A DNA stretch of 64,000 nucleotides from Sipunculus nudus. Taxonomy: Eukaryota; Annelida; Sipuncula; Golfingiida; Sipunculidae. Both the position numbers and the translations under genes were made by a program. Under the pieces are notes generated by a model that was given only the letters and a program-made list of their open reading frames with translations, was not told the origin of the DNA and did no database searches. Positions 24,001 through 36,000 of this stretch are shown piece after piece. Numbering within the stretch: the first letter of the stretch is position 1; each line of letters begins with the position of its first letter. The stretch is from assembly GCA_026874595.1 (NCBI GenBank), contig CM049310.1:34785558-34849557 (forward strand). The letters are read 5' to 3'.

Positions 24001-27000
24001 CATATACACTGTTGAATTCACTAATATTTTAATATTTTTCTTTTAAAAAGTTATTTAATTGTGATCAAATGTGGATTTTTAAAATATTCACCCTATCATT
24101 GAGGGACATCTCTAGCTGTCCTTGAAATCATGTCTTTCTCAGTGCCTCATTGTTTTTTTCTCTGCGTACGCCTTTTTTTCTGCTCCCTACAAAAATTTAT
24201 TTTAAATTTTATTTCAGACTATGAGTTCGTGGTTATTGGCGCGGGCCCGGCGGGGCTACAGATGGGGTATTTCCTAGAACACGAAAACCTGAGTTACATC
24301 ATCCTAGAAGCGTCGGATAAGCCTGGTTTCTTCTTCCATAAATATCCGCGTCACCGCCAGCTCATCTCAATAAATAAACGTTTCAACGGCTTTCCTGAGG
24401 ATGAGTTCAACTGGCGACATGACTGGAACTCCCTGCTCTCAGATGACCCCTCCCTCAGGTTCACCAAATATTCAAAAGAACTGTTTCCTAACGCCGATGA
24501 CCTTTGCAGGTGAATTAATTTTCTTTTATTGAATTTTTATGACTGTGCCATGAATAAACCAAAGCTTATCCTTGAGTCAAAAGTACTGTAATTACCAGAA
24601 CATTTTTATTTTTTTTATCAATGAGCTGTTCAAGTATAAGGCATGGTAAAAACATGGTAAAATATGTTTTAAGACAAAATACAAAATGCAAATACAAAAT
24701 TTTATTTTCCGTCCGTTTTACAAACATATTAAACATTAGCCGCTGGCTATTCTCACAGACGATATATAACAAATTGTAAAAAGACATAAATAAAAGACAC
24801 ATATCAATATTAAAAATAGATTCATGTATGGGAAAGAGGAATTGTTCATGTAAAGACGTGTTAATCAATGGCCTATAAAATACTACAAAATACTATAATC
24901 ATGCGTACTAAAAAACAGATGAAAAAGGTTCAGACTTCCCCATCAAGCATAAAACATTCATATTAGAATTTAATGTTAAAGATTATTTCAGGAATGCCTG
25001 TAATTTACATTACTACAGAAGATACCATAGTGTTATACAGAGATTATTAAGAACAGATATAATTATCATCATAATCAGATTTTTTACACTTACATTTGAA
25101 ACCAGTCCAGTTTATAATAACATTTTTAAATCCAACTAAGTTTTCTGCACATTTGTAGTGCCTAGGTAGGTTATTCCATAAGACAGCTGCTAAATATCTG
25201 AAAATGTCACACCAAAATGAGTAGTATTTACTCTGGGTATAATTAAATCAATATTTGATCGCTGCCTAATAACAATTTTACATGTGTTTCAAATAAATAA
25301 CTTAGACAAATAATCCGGATTTAGCCCCCGGCTAGACATAAAAACCTCAATGCCAATCTTATGTAGCCTGTCTAGATATAAGTTTACCATGTTTGAATTC
25401 TTTAACATGTCAACATATGTAATTTATTAGTTTTTATATACAAGTCTCAGCGCCCTGCGCTGAATATACTCTCCAGCCTCTGATGATCCCACTTATTACA
25501 GAAGTGCCACATTATGGGGCAGTAATTAAAAAAGGAGGCTACAAAAGATTTCACTAAAATTAATTTAGAAGCCTCATCGAACCAACATGAAATTCTAGCA
25601 AAAGCATTCAGCAGGGATCCAGCTTTCCGGCACAATAGATTCATGTGTTCATGAAAATTTAATTTACAGTCTATAGTAACACCTAATAGTGTAACACAAG
25701 GTTCCCAATTAACAGATATTTCTTTAAATTTTAGAGTAAACTCTTCAGAAAGGGATTTATTATAGCTTATAAGCATGGTTTGAAATTTACTGGGGTTTGC
25801 TTCCATACAATTATCTGAAAACCATTTTATTGCAACTTTTGATTGACGTATAAGGATATCTTTAACCTTTTTTGGATCTATATGAGCAAACCCCCATGGT
25901 ATTATCGTCAGCATAGTTGAAGAGAGATGCTACTTTGATAAATCCATACAAGTCATAAATAGATATGTTAAATAGTACCGGCCCAGGAACGGTGCCTTGT
26001 GGCACACCTTTATATATAGGTAGTCAATTATATTAGAACCAATTTTGACACACTGTTTACGTTTAGTTAAATAACTGGCCTTCAGTTTTAATGTTTTTGA
26101 TGTCATACCATACTCATGATGTTTTGCTATCAGAAGGGCGTGTGGCATTCAATCGAAGGCCTTGGATATGTCCATAAGGACAACGCCAACTGCCTTACCT
26201 GTGTCCAGTTCCCCCGCCATTGTTCAATGACCTACTGATTGACAAGTATAATTTTGTGTAAATGCAGAAAATGAGTTATGTAAGATGACATCTTGGAAGT
26301 ATTTAAGTTGTGCAGTTATTAGTGTTTCAAAGAGTTTAGAGATGGTACATAAAATACTAACAGGTCTGTAATTTCTCATTATAAGTGGGTCATCCTTTTT
26401 AAAAACTGGGATGACATTGGCAAATTTACAATAGAAGTAAAAATACCTTCTGTGATCATATTATTATATATATTAATTAAGGGTGACTTTATCTGATTAC
26501 AACATACCTTCAGGATTCTTTCTGAGATTTTATCATATCCTGTAGCTTTATTTGTATCAAGTGACGAAATAACCTTGTACATTTCATCACAGGTGATATG
26601 TGAGAAAGAGAAATTGCTATTTTTGAAATCCTTATGTATGGTCTTTTTGCTAGAGTGATTTCTAAACACTTGAAATGATGAATCAATAAATGAATCTAGG
26701 TCTTTTTCAGAATCCTTGTATTGTGGCATGTCATTATTTGCTCAAATATGAGATGCAATATTTACATAAGGGTTGGTTAATTAGGGTCCCCTCTGGGTCT
26801 TGAATTACTAAGTCACTAGTCGAGGTGGTTCCCTTGTTGGTCATAAAGGCTTTCACAATGGGCCAGAATGTCTTATGTTTGGTACCCCCATCAGCAGTAA
26901 CTTTGAGATGATCTCTTATTACAGATCCCCAAAGATCTACAGCCTTATTACGCTGCACCCTATATAATTCCTATGTTTTAGGCCCTGGATATCTTTTAAT

Positions 27001-30000
27001 TTACGCCATAACCATTTTCTTGTCATAATTACCCTATTGAGTTCTCCTGTTATAAAAGACTTGGGTCTCGCTCGGACAGTTCTAGGTTTCTCTGGCAGAT
27101 GCTTATCAACAGCCTCACTAAGAAGCCTTATAGTGAACCATGCAACATCATTTATATCATATATTTCAGCAACATGGAAAGGTAAGAAATCTAAGTCTTG
27201 TTTAAAGGCTTCATTATCTAAGCCTTTAAAATCCCTATATACTACTGGCTTAGGTTTAAGTTTCCCTTATGTTGATTTTAGTACCCCGTATACAAACTGG
27301 TTTCCATCACTAAGATGGGACACAAGGGTACCAGTTGTCTTAAATTTAGACTTCCGGTCTGTTAGGTTTGTTAAGATAACATCGATATTTGAGTTTCCTA
27401 CGTTATAAAAATATGTTGGTTCTCTAATTAAATTGTACAAATCATACATATCCATAAAATCAGTGAGAACATTTGGTATTGTATACAGTCCTTGTATTTG
27501 CATCATCTTTCATGTCAAACTATTTACATCGTATTTTGGTGTAGTATTTCCATTCCCATTCAATTATAAAACTTCATCTCTTCACAATTTAAATTTTTAA
27601 TACTCAAAACACCAAAACTATAAAGCTAAAACTGACAAATCCATATATTTGTCATAATCGAGCTCGTTCCGAAGGCGTCAGCGTGATGCTCACGGCTATT
27701 GTCTCTTTACACATGCTGTTGCTTTGTGGTCTCCTCAAGGATAGAATATGGGTAACAGAGACGTAATTTCAGGTTTTTTCATGGACCACCCTGGATGTCA
27801 AGTTAGAAGATAATAGGTCTAATGGTTACGATTTGTGCCTTGTTAACGGACAAAATATTCATAAAAATTAGAAAAAATATAGGTGGCGCCACCAGTTTAC
27901 AGGAACTGATGAAACACTCAATGACCAATATGCATGCAAAGAATCATGGTAATTAATGCACAAGTTGTTCAGATACTGTAACTTTTGTATCATATTTTCA
28001 ATTAATCTTGGGGGAACTTTGGAATCCCATATCTCGGAGGATATGGGTACCAGAGACCTCATTTCAGGTTTCCAAGGAGATATTCAATTGACCTCTCTTG
28101 ATGTCAAGTCATAAGATTCAGGGTTCAATGGTTACGATTTCTACCTCGTTAATGGACGACTGCATCTTTTAAGGTCTCTTAAATAGAGAAAATATGCGTA
28201 AAAATTAGAAAAAAATACAGATGGCGCCACCAGTCTTTAGGAATTGATGAGACACTCCATGATCAATATGCATGCAAAGAATCATGGTGATCAATGCATT
28301 AGTTGTTTAGATAGTGAAGCTTTTGTATCAATTTTTAATTATTCTAGGAGGTACTTCTGAGCCCCATAGCTCAAAGAATATGAGTAACTTAGACTTAATT
28401 TCAGGTTTCCAAGGAGATTTTTCATGGACCTCCCTGGATGTCAAGTAAGAATATTCTAGGTGCAATGGTTACGATCTCTTCCTCGTTAATGGACGACTGC
28501 ATCTTTGAATGTCTCAAAAATAGAGAAAAAAATGCGTAAAAATTAGATAAAAACATAGATGACACCAGGTGGTTACCTCCACCAAAAACATTAAAAAAAA
28601 AAGAATCATGGTGATCAAAACACAGCGTGTTAAAGTGAATATCACAGCATTCAATGCAATAAAAGTAACTCGATATGAGTTTAATTATGAACATCTATTA
28701 ATGTTCCTGGTGAGAGGTCAAATATAATACGCATTTTACAATCATGTATTGTATACAGAACTTTTACTATTTAGGTCTAAAATATTATCGATTATTTTAA
28801 AATGAAACAAGGAAGTAGTGTACACCACATACCTTTGCTGCCTGTAACCAGTACACATCATCCAATACCTAACCAGGTATCTTTTATACAGCATTTTCCT
28901 CGTTTTGTTATTGTGGTGTTATTCTGGATACTTTAACCTCGAAATTTTATAGATGATTCAACATTTTTCAGTTTTCAGTGCATAACATCGACCACTGCGG
29001 ACTAATTTGCTCTTGCGAAGTGTTTTTGATTTCACAAGTCGTTCCTACTGTCTTTGTCCCGGCTACGAGCAGGTGGCTCTATGTTTGTTGCCTCAGCGTT
29101 CTTTACAACCTAAATAAAACTAAATGAGGAATCTTAAATCACTTCAAGGACTCCATTACTTGTGTTTCACTAGCTCTAAGATCCAGGCCAGTGAGGCTAA
29201 TAAACAATAGTAGTAAACTAGGGTGTGTCGATTAAAAAGATTTTATTGTTACTTTTAATGTGAACTAGCCCTGATCAAAATATTTCAATCGCTACACTAT
29301 ATATAGTAGGGCTATCTTCAAGATATGATTATATTGTCAACGTGATACCTAAAATATAATTACTCTATTTAACCTGTTTATTAACATAATACAAGTGTTG
29401 CATAGACTTTGTCATTTCATGAATATTTAATTATTCTCTTTACTTGGGGCACGTTAATACGTTTCTGTTTAGTGCTATCCTCCCTGTATCTCAGGACCAT
29501 ATTCTCTGATTTTTCAGTATATCATTCATATACTTACACATGCGGTTCATTTTCAAGTTGGGTCAATCAGAAGTCCTTATAATATATAAGGCTGTTATTG
29601 GTCTGGGATATGACACTAGTGTACCGTCACGAATAAAAACGCTGGAAGTGTGTCAACAGTCCCATTACAAAAGAACATTTGACTTTGTGCTGACGTTAAC
29701 TCTGTTTTAAACTTGGACTTGTAAAACCATCAGTCAAATGAGGAATAGCATAAATACTGATTTAGTGTACTTGTGATGTTTGACCTTTACGTGGACTGGG
29801 CTTACGTCTAAAATTATAAAAAAATCATTGACATGTGTATCAGCTGTCAGATATAAAACGCAGCATTACCTGTCACTCATACCCCATGATATTATAATCT
29901 GGTAGATAATGCCTAATAATGATTGAGTAGCAGTTGGATAACTTTCAAGCCATCATGTAAGATCATTTATATTTTATTATTTAAATCAATTTACAGGCAG

Positions 30001-33000
30001 TTAACGAACAATTAAAAAAGTTAAAATTGTTTCTACACAAAACTTAGGTACAAATTCTTGTACCAGTGCGTGACCATGAGATCCTATAGGAATGCATGGA
30101 CATTCTGACAAATTACCATGGTTTATTATTTATATACTGGCAAACAGAAACATCCAATAAATCTGGGTTTTAAATGAAAATAAGCCTAAAATATGGTATT
30201 ATATTCATGAAATTTTGAAAAACTGAAAAAAATCCCCAATAGCGTCTTTTATTTGCAATGAAAAAGAACTAAACATGTACACCCAACGCTTGTGAATGCT
30301 CAGTATCCGAGTTCTGAGGGAAAAGGGTTCTCGATTTTTCTCTTAATAACCCATATGGTTCTATCTAGAACCATGGTTCATCCTGGAACCTTTTTCGCAG
30401 AATACTGTTACTACATGAGCATGCGCACTGTAACACAAGTGCGCATGTTTGTTATTATACCTGGTGCAGCATAGTACTTTGTTTATTAATGTTACCCATT
30501 CAGGGTACACTATTGGACTGGATTTTGTTCATACAGTTGATGTTGGTGTACTTGTGTAGAAAGGTTTTTGGATTAAATACATACATTTCTATGCATGTCG
30601 TTCTTGGGTAACGTAAGTTTCGTTGGCACGGGCATTTTATTAATCTTGATTATTATATTCTAGGTGTAGACATAATACTTGATATAGTGTCAAGGTGAGT
30701 TATAACCTCAATTCTTAGATACTCATGAATTTCCATATGCACGGCTTGACCTAGGTGCACCTTTGAAATAAGGTAGAATCAGCTTTTACAGATTTTTTAT
30801 TTCAAATTATAGGTACTTCGAAGACTATGCCAGTAAACTGAAATTAAAAATCCGGTACAACTGTCGAGTTGGGCGCGTTCATAGGGACACAGTCACAGAA
30901 GGAGGTCCATACAAATCACTGTTCACTCTGGAAACAGAAGATGGCAACAAGTTAACATGTCGTTGTCTCCTTATTGCTACTGGTGCAGTGACCGAGAAAG
31001 TCCCGGACATTGAAGGGATAGAGCTGGCAGACACATACGGCAACCACTCCCTGGACCTCGAGGAGTACGAAAACAAGTCAGTGTGTGTCCTGGGAGGCGG
31101 AAACAGTGCCTTTGAGGTAGGTCGGCATTGTAACAAGAAAGGGGCTGGTCCAGGATGGAAAACATTTTATCCAGACACATCCTAATCCCCCTTCTGTAGT
31201 TGGAGTATATTCCATGTCGCAGACTGATTTTAAATTAGTATCTCTGTAGCTTTTTCGTAGACAACATAGGTTGCGCAACATACTGTCACATGTTCATGGA
31301 ATCCATTGATGTACTTATTTCGGGCGTATCGGCCTAACATTGTGCATGTCCATACACATTGGGTAGATTTCTCGTACACAAGACCGATAGAGCCACTTAC
31401 AATCACGTATTCATAGAATACATCCTTGCATTTTATCTCGGGGGGGGGGGGGGGGGGGGGGGGGGTTGATGTATCAGCCTGAAATGTTGAATGTCCACAG
31501 ATCTAGGATCTAATTTATAAGACTGATAGCGCCACCTGCAATCGCTTTTGTGTGGCGTCCATTTGTAAGCCTGTTTCTGGTGAAAAAAAATGCATATCCG
31601 AGGAGTGGTTTCACGTATCGGATTGAAATCTTGCATGTTAATCTAGTAACCTATCTTGGATAGTTTTCTCGTACATGAAACAGGTGGCATCAAGCATTTT
31701 TTTTCAGTAAAACAGTCCATGCATTTATCTCAGGAGTGGTTTGGCCTGAAATATTCTGCATGTCAATGGATCAAGCATAGCATAATTTCTTATGCAAGAC
31801 ATTTGACCCCACCTACAACCATTTTCGGTAGTGTCCATCTGTGGTTATTCTGGTTTTCTGTTTTAGCCTTAACGTTTGCATGTCTATTGATCTTTGATAT
31901 GTAATGTTGTAGATAAGACTGGTGGTTTTTCGGTAGTGTCCATCTGTGGTTATTCTGGTTTTCTGTTTTAGCCTTAACGTTTGCATGTCTATTGATCTTT
32001 GATATGTAATGTTGTAGATAAGACTGGTGGTGCCACCTATGATTTTTTTTGTCCGTGCGTCTTGAGATATTTTAACGTCATGCCACAAATCGGGGGTTAG
32101 GAGAAATCCCATGCCTAACTTTATACATGCCCTTGTTATTGGGTGGATTCACGTACTCGCTTTTCCACTTCTCCAGTTCTAGTTTATAATAAGTGTCAAT
32201 GCACGATTTATCTGAAAGACTGTAATACGCTTTGCATAAATTATTTTTTTTTTGTAATTATATGAATTATATTATATGAGTACCGAATAAGGATCTATAA
32301 ACAATTAAATGGTGTTTATACAAATTCAATGACAATTTCCATTAAAGTTTTTACCCTTTTTCCTAGAGCTCACCTGTTATCCACCCATAACGATTGTTAG
32401 CCGTGACACATTTTTCTGCGTAGCACACAACAAACATTGATTAAATGTCTTGGATGAGATAATTATGTAGCCTCAGATTACTTTGCAAGAATTGTAACCC
32501 TGCTTTGTAAGAACCTTTCGTCCATCTTTTTATCAGGTCGCTGACTATCTGGCTCCATCTGCGGCAAACGTTCAGATTCTGGTGGATTCCCCAGTCAAGA
32601 TGGCGTGGGACACGCACTTTGTGGGTCACCTGCGGGCCGTTAACAACACTGTCATTGACATGTACCACCTGAAATCACTACTGGGCATACGGAACGTCCA
32701 TGTGAAGAAGCTCGCCCGAGAAGGAGACAGGTTCGCCGTGACCTTTGATATTCATCTACCCCACTACAGGATCCCAGGACCGGGCACCGGAACTTTCACA
32801 AGTCACTTCCACAAGGTCATCGTCGCAACTGGATGGACCTACGTGGACCTGTCACTGTTCGATAACACATGTACCCCAGGTAAGCTGAAGGACAAACTTC
32901 ATCAAAATGACATTGTTATTTATAACTATTATAGGATCCTATTGAAATTATACATATGTGCCATAAATTCCTTTATCAGCTTCTAAACGTTACTTCAAAG

Positions 33001-36000
33001 AAAACATTATTTCAATTAAGCTACATTTACACAGGGGCGTCAATATAGGGGGGGATGGGGGGTATATATCCCCCCCACTTTTTGGCAAGGGGGGATGGTC
33101 AATGTAATCATCCCCCCCCCCCCCCACCACTTTTCAGAGTAATATTTATATATTTCAAATGAAATATATAAATAAACAGAATTATAGACTTTGGTTCCAT
33201 TTATAAGTTTTCTATGAAATATTTATATCTAAATGGTTTAGAATTAAAATATACCTTATTTTTTAAAACCTTATACTTAATTGATATATATATATATTTG
33301 ATATGTCACACGGACAATAAAAAGGCATATATATCATATATATATATATGTGTGTGTGTATAAACATGTCTGTTTTATCCCAATTTTGACTACCCTCCAC
33401 GCCTGTCATCCCCCCCCCCCCCCTCCACCATTGCAGGTCATCCCCCCCACCCTTGAAGATAAATTGACGCCACTGCATTTACATATTTATATATTTTTGC
33501 TGAACCGCATATTCACTCAGTGGTACTACATTTAATTAAAAAGGGGGCTTCATACGCGATGAAAATCCTAAAAACGCGTGTTACTCGTAATGAATATGTG
33601 ACAAAATGAAAAAAAAGTCGGTTCAAAATAATTCATTAGAGCTACCCATCGACTGTTGAAAATAATGTATTGATGTAAGAGGGTTACCTGGTTCATGTAT
33701 GTGTACAGGCCTAGAAAATTTACCATTCACTCTTTTTTTTTGGAAACATAAGACAAAATAATCATTTAATTTAATTAAATCCCAGCGGGACTTCACTTGT
33801 TATGTAAGCCTAAGTGAATTGAGCGTATCGCCGTTATCAAATGAGGTAACCAATTTTGAACAAATGAGTAAACCTGAATGCCTGTTTCTGAAACTGAAAG
33901 TAGAGAGATATTTCACAAGGACAGCCCTAGCCCTGCTAGGGCGTTAGTATCTATGTTTTCTACTAAATGCGTGCCGGGATTAAATAATAGGGTCAGAGAG
34001 TGGTAAATAATTCCATGCTCATCTAGTATCTATTGATAATGTGCACTGGTTGAAATATATTTTTAGAAACTCACACAAACGGAAAATATCCCGTCTTGGA
34101 CGAGAGTTGGCAATCGACCATACCGGATATGTTTTATATTGGCGCCAACATGCAAGCCCGGGATCGCACGGCGGCTTCTGGTTTCATCCATGGCTTCCGG
34201 TATTGCGTGCGCACCTTGTTCCATTTTCTGAACCAGCGTTACCATGGGGTTTCTCTGCCACAAAAGATGTTTAACAAGACCCCTTTGGATGATTTTGTAA
34301 CGTTTGTCATAGGTGGGTCATAAGGCAAATCTAAGTGAAAGAAAGATACCAGCAGTTGAGGTATATATTTTCCCCCGTGGTTTTGGGTGTGGGAGGGGCC
34401 CAAAGAATTTTAAATTTTAACCTTAAACATCAAAAGGAGCAAGACTGAAGGCATAGCCCTGATATTTTTTTATAACGTCATTACTGCAGAAGTGATAAGC
34501 TGTAACAAACCTGTAAATGCCTGGTTTCGATTTAAAACGAATATATAATTTATTCACACATTTTTTTCAGTACTGAAAGGGTGCATGTCAATGTATACTG
34601 CAAAACTCATTCTCCTAATATTTGTTCTCTAAATACGCTTTCTTAAATATCAATAGTTGATTAAAGACATTGAGTGACACTGAAGTATGCGATGAATGAA
34701 TATCAAATATCAAAATACCTGAATGAGAGTGTGTCGTTTTTGCACATGAAATTCAATATATGAATGTCAGGCCTTAATAATTCTGTCAGCCGTATTTGAT
34801 TCACTTTATGAAAATCTAGAAGTGAAACCACTGATCTCTGTATCACACTCCTGACAGAGCGTGTGAGCACCGTGGGCTCGCTGTACCAGATGAACCAGGG
34901 AGTCTTCTGTGATGTTGTAACCTTTGACATGTTGGACAAAGAAAAGCAGAATGATATAGAGAAAGAGCTGGCCTGTGACGTCACGTACCGATACGACCTA
35001 CCAACAGCTTACGTCGTGAAACAGGACTGGTTCCTGGAGCACGAGAGACTGTGGGTGGTCACGCTGGAGGACAGTCACACATGGTGAGCGTACAAAACGC
35101 ACGGAACACAGGGGCAGGTACAGGCTGTTATAATGCGATGGGGAGCCATATATTCTGGATTTATTTGGCCATACAATTCTCAAGAAAATATAAACATTTT
35201 TTTAGGCTGATCCTTTCACGTCACATATGAGGTATATTTAAGCACTGCGATGCGCGCATTTAAGTAACCGATAAATTCTAGAACCTCAGGCCCTTAGTTC
35301 AATGAATTTTAGATATACCTAAAGGCTATACAATTCTGTAATCTTAGATAAACATAAACTCAGTTGCAGGCCTGTTGTATATAATGATCAACCATACAGA
35401 GCAGAGAACGGAGACCATAAAATATTGTGTTTTGTATTCCCTGTTTTATCTGTCAGCTTCCCTGATGGCATATCCAGCACAGCCTTCTTCTCGCTGCCAG
35501 AACTTCACGACGCGCCTCAAAAGTGCACCCCGTTCGCACGTGCCGTGTTCCGACGTTACAACAGAGGAAGCTTACAGGAAGTCCTGTACTTCAATGGTAA
35601 CGTGGTGGTGCGCGCCGATATCCCACTATTTGACCAGGACAAGACGATTCAGCGTTTTCGAAACCAAGTCAAAAACCTAGTCTGCAGAACGGTGCGTCAT
35701 TTTTATTATAGCAGCTTTATGTATAGAAAAATCCATATATTGGTGCATATTAAACAGGTTCAACGGTAAAAATCTGCCTACATGAACCAGTATATATGTA
35801 TATGCAAAGAAACTTCGTTTTTTTCACAGTCGCACTTGTCAATACATGCCTTAAGACGGCATTAGGGTTAACATTGTATTATTTTGTATCCTTTTGATTT
35901 ATGTTAACTAAGTATTTATTGCTTAGTCTTTCTTTAGAAAATACTCTATTAATTGCTAAGGTATTAAAGCAGCCATAATGAGCTTATGAAGTTTTATACA

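Larger units (their letters stand above)
18027..24217 (+). other. Intron 1 of the FOXRED2-like gene, element-rich
   Basis: About 6.2 kb if the proposed first exon is right. It holds a hAT-like element (18674-19092), a CTCGAGAT foldback (19434-20236), a 270-bp repeat array (20690-21330) and a pogo-like element (21873-22676). Its 3' end has a long pyrimidine tract before 'atttcag'. Confidence 0.5.
24510..30812 (+). other. Intron 2 of the FOXRED2-like gene
   Basis: 6.3 kb, GTGAAT...ATTATAG. It carries the antisense LINE and a 338-bp tandem array. At 28650-30400 nothing is recognised apart from a perfect 10-bp-stem hairpin at 30420-30447. Confidence 0.85.

Noticed and set aside
27037-27408. 123-codon plus-strand frame
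   Set aside because: It is the antisense shadow of the LINE endonuclease/linker region; the minus strand carries the recognised domains.
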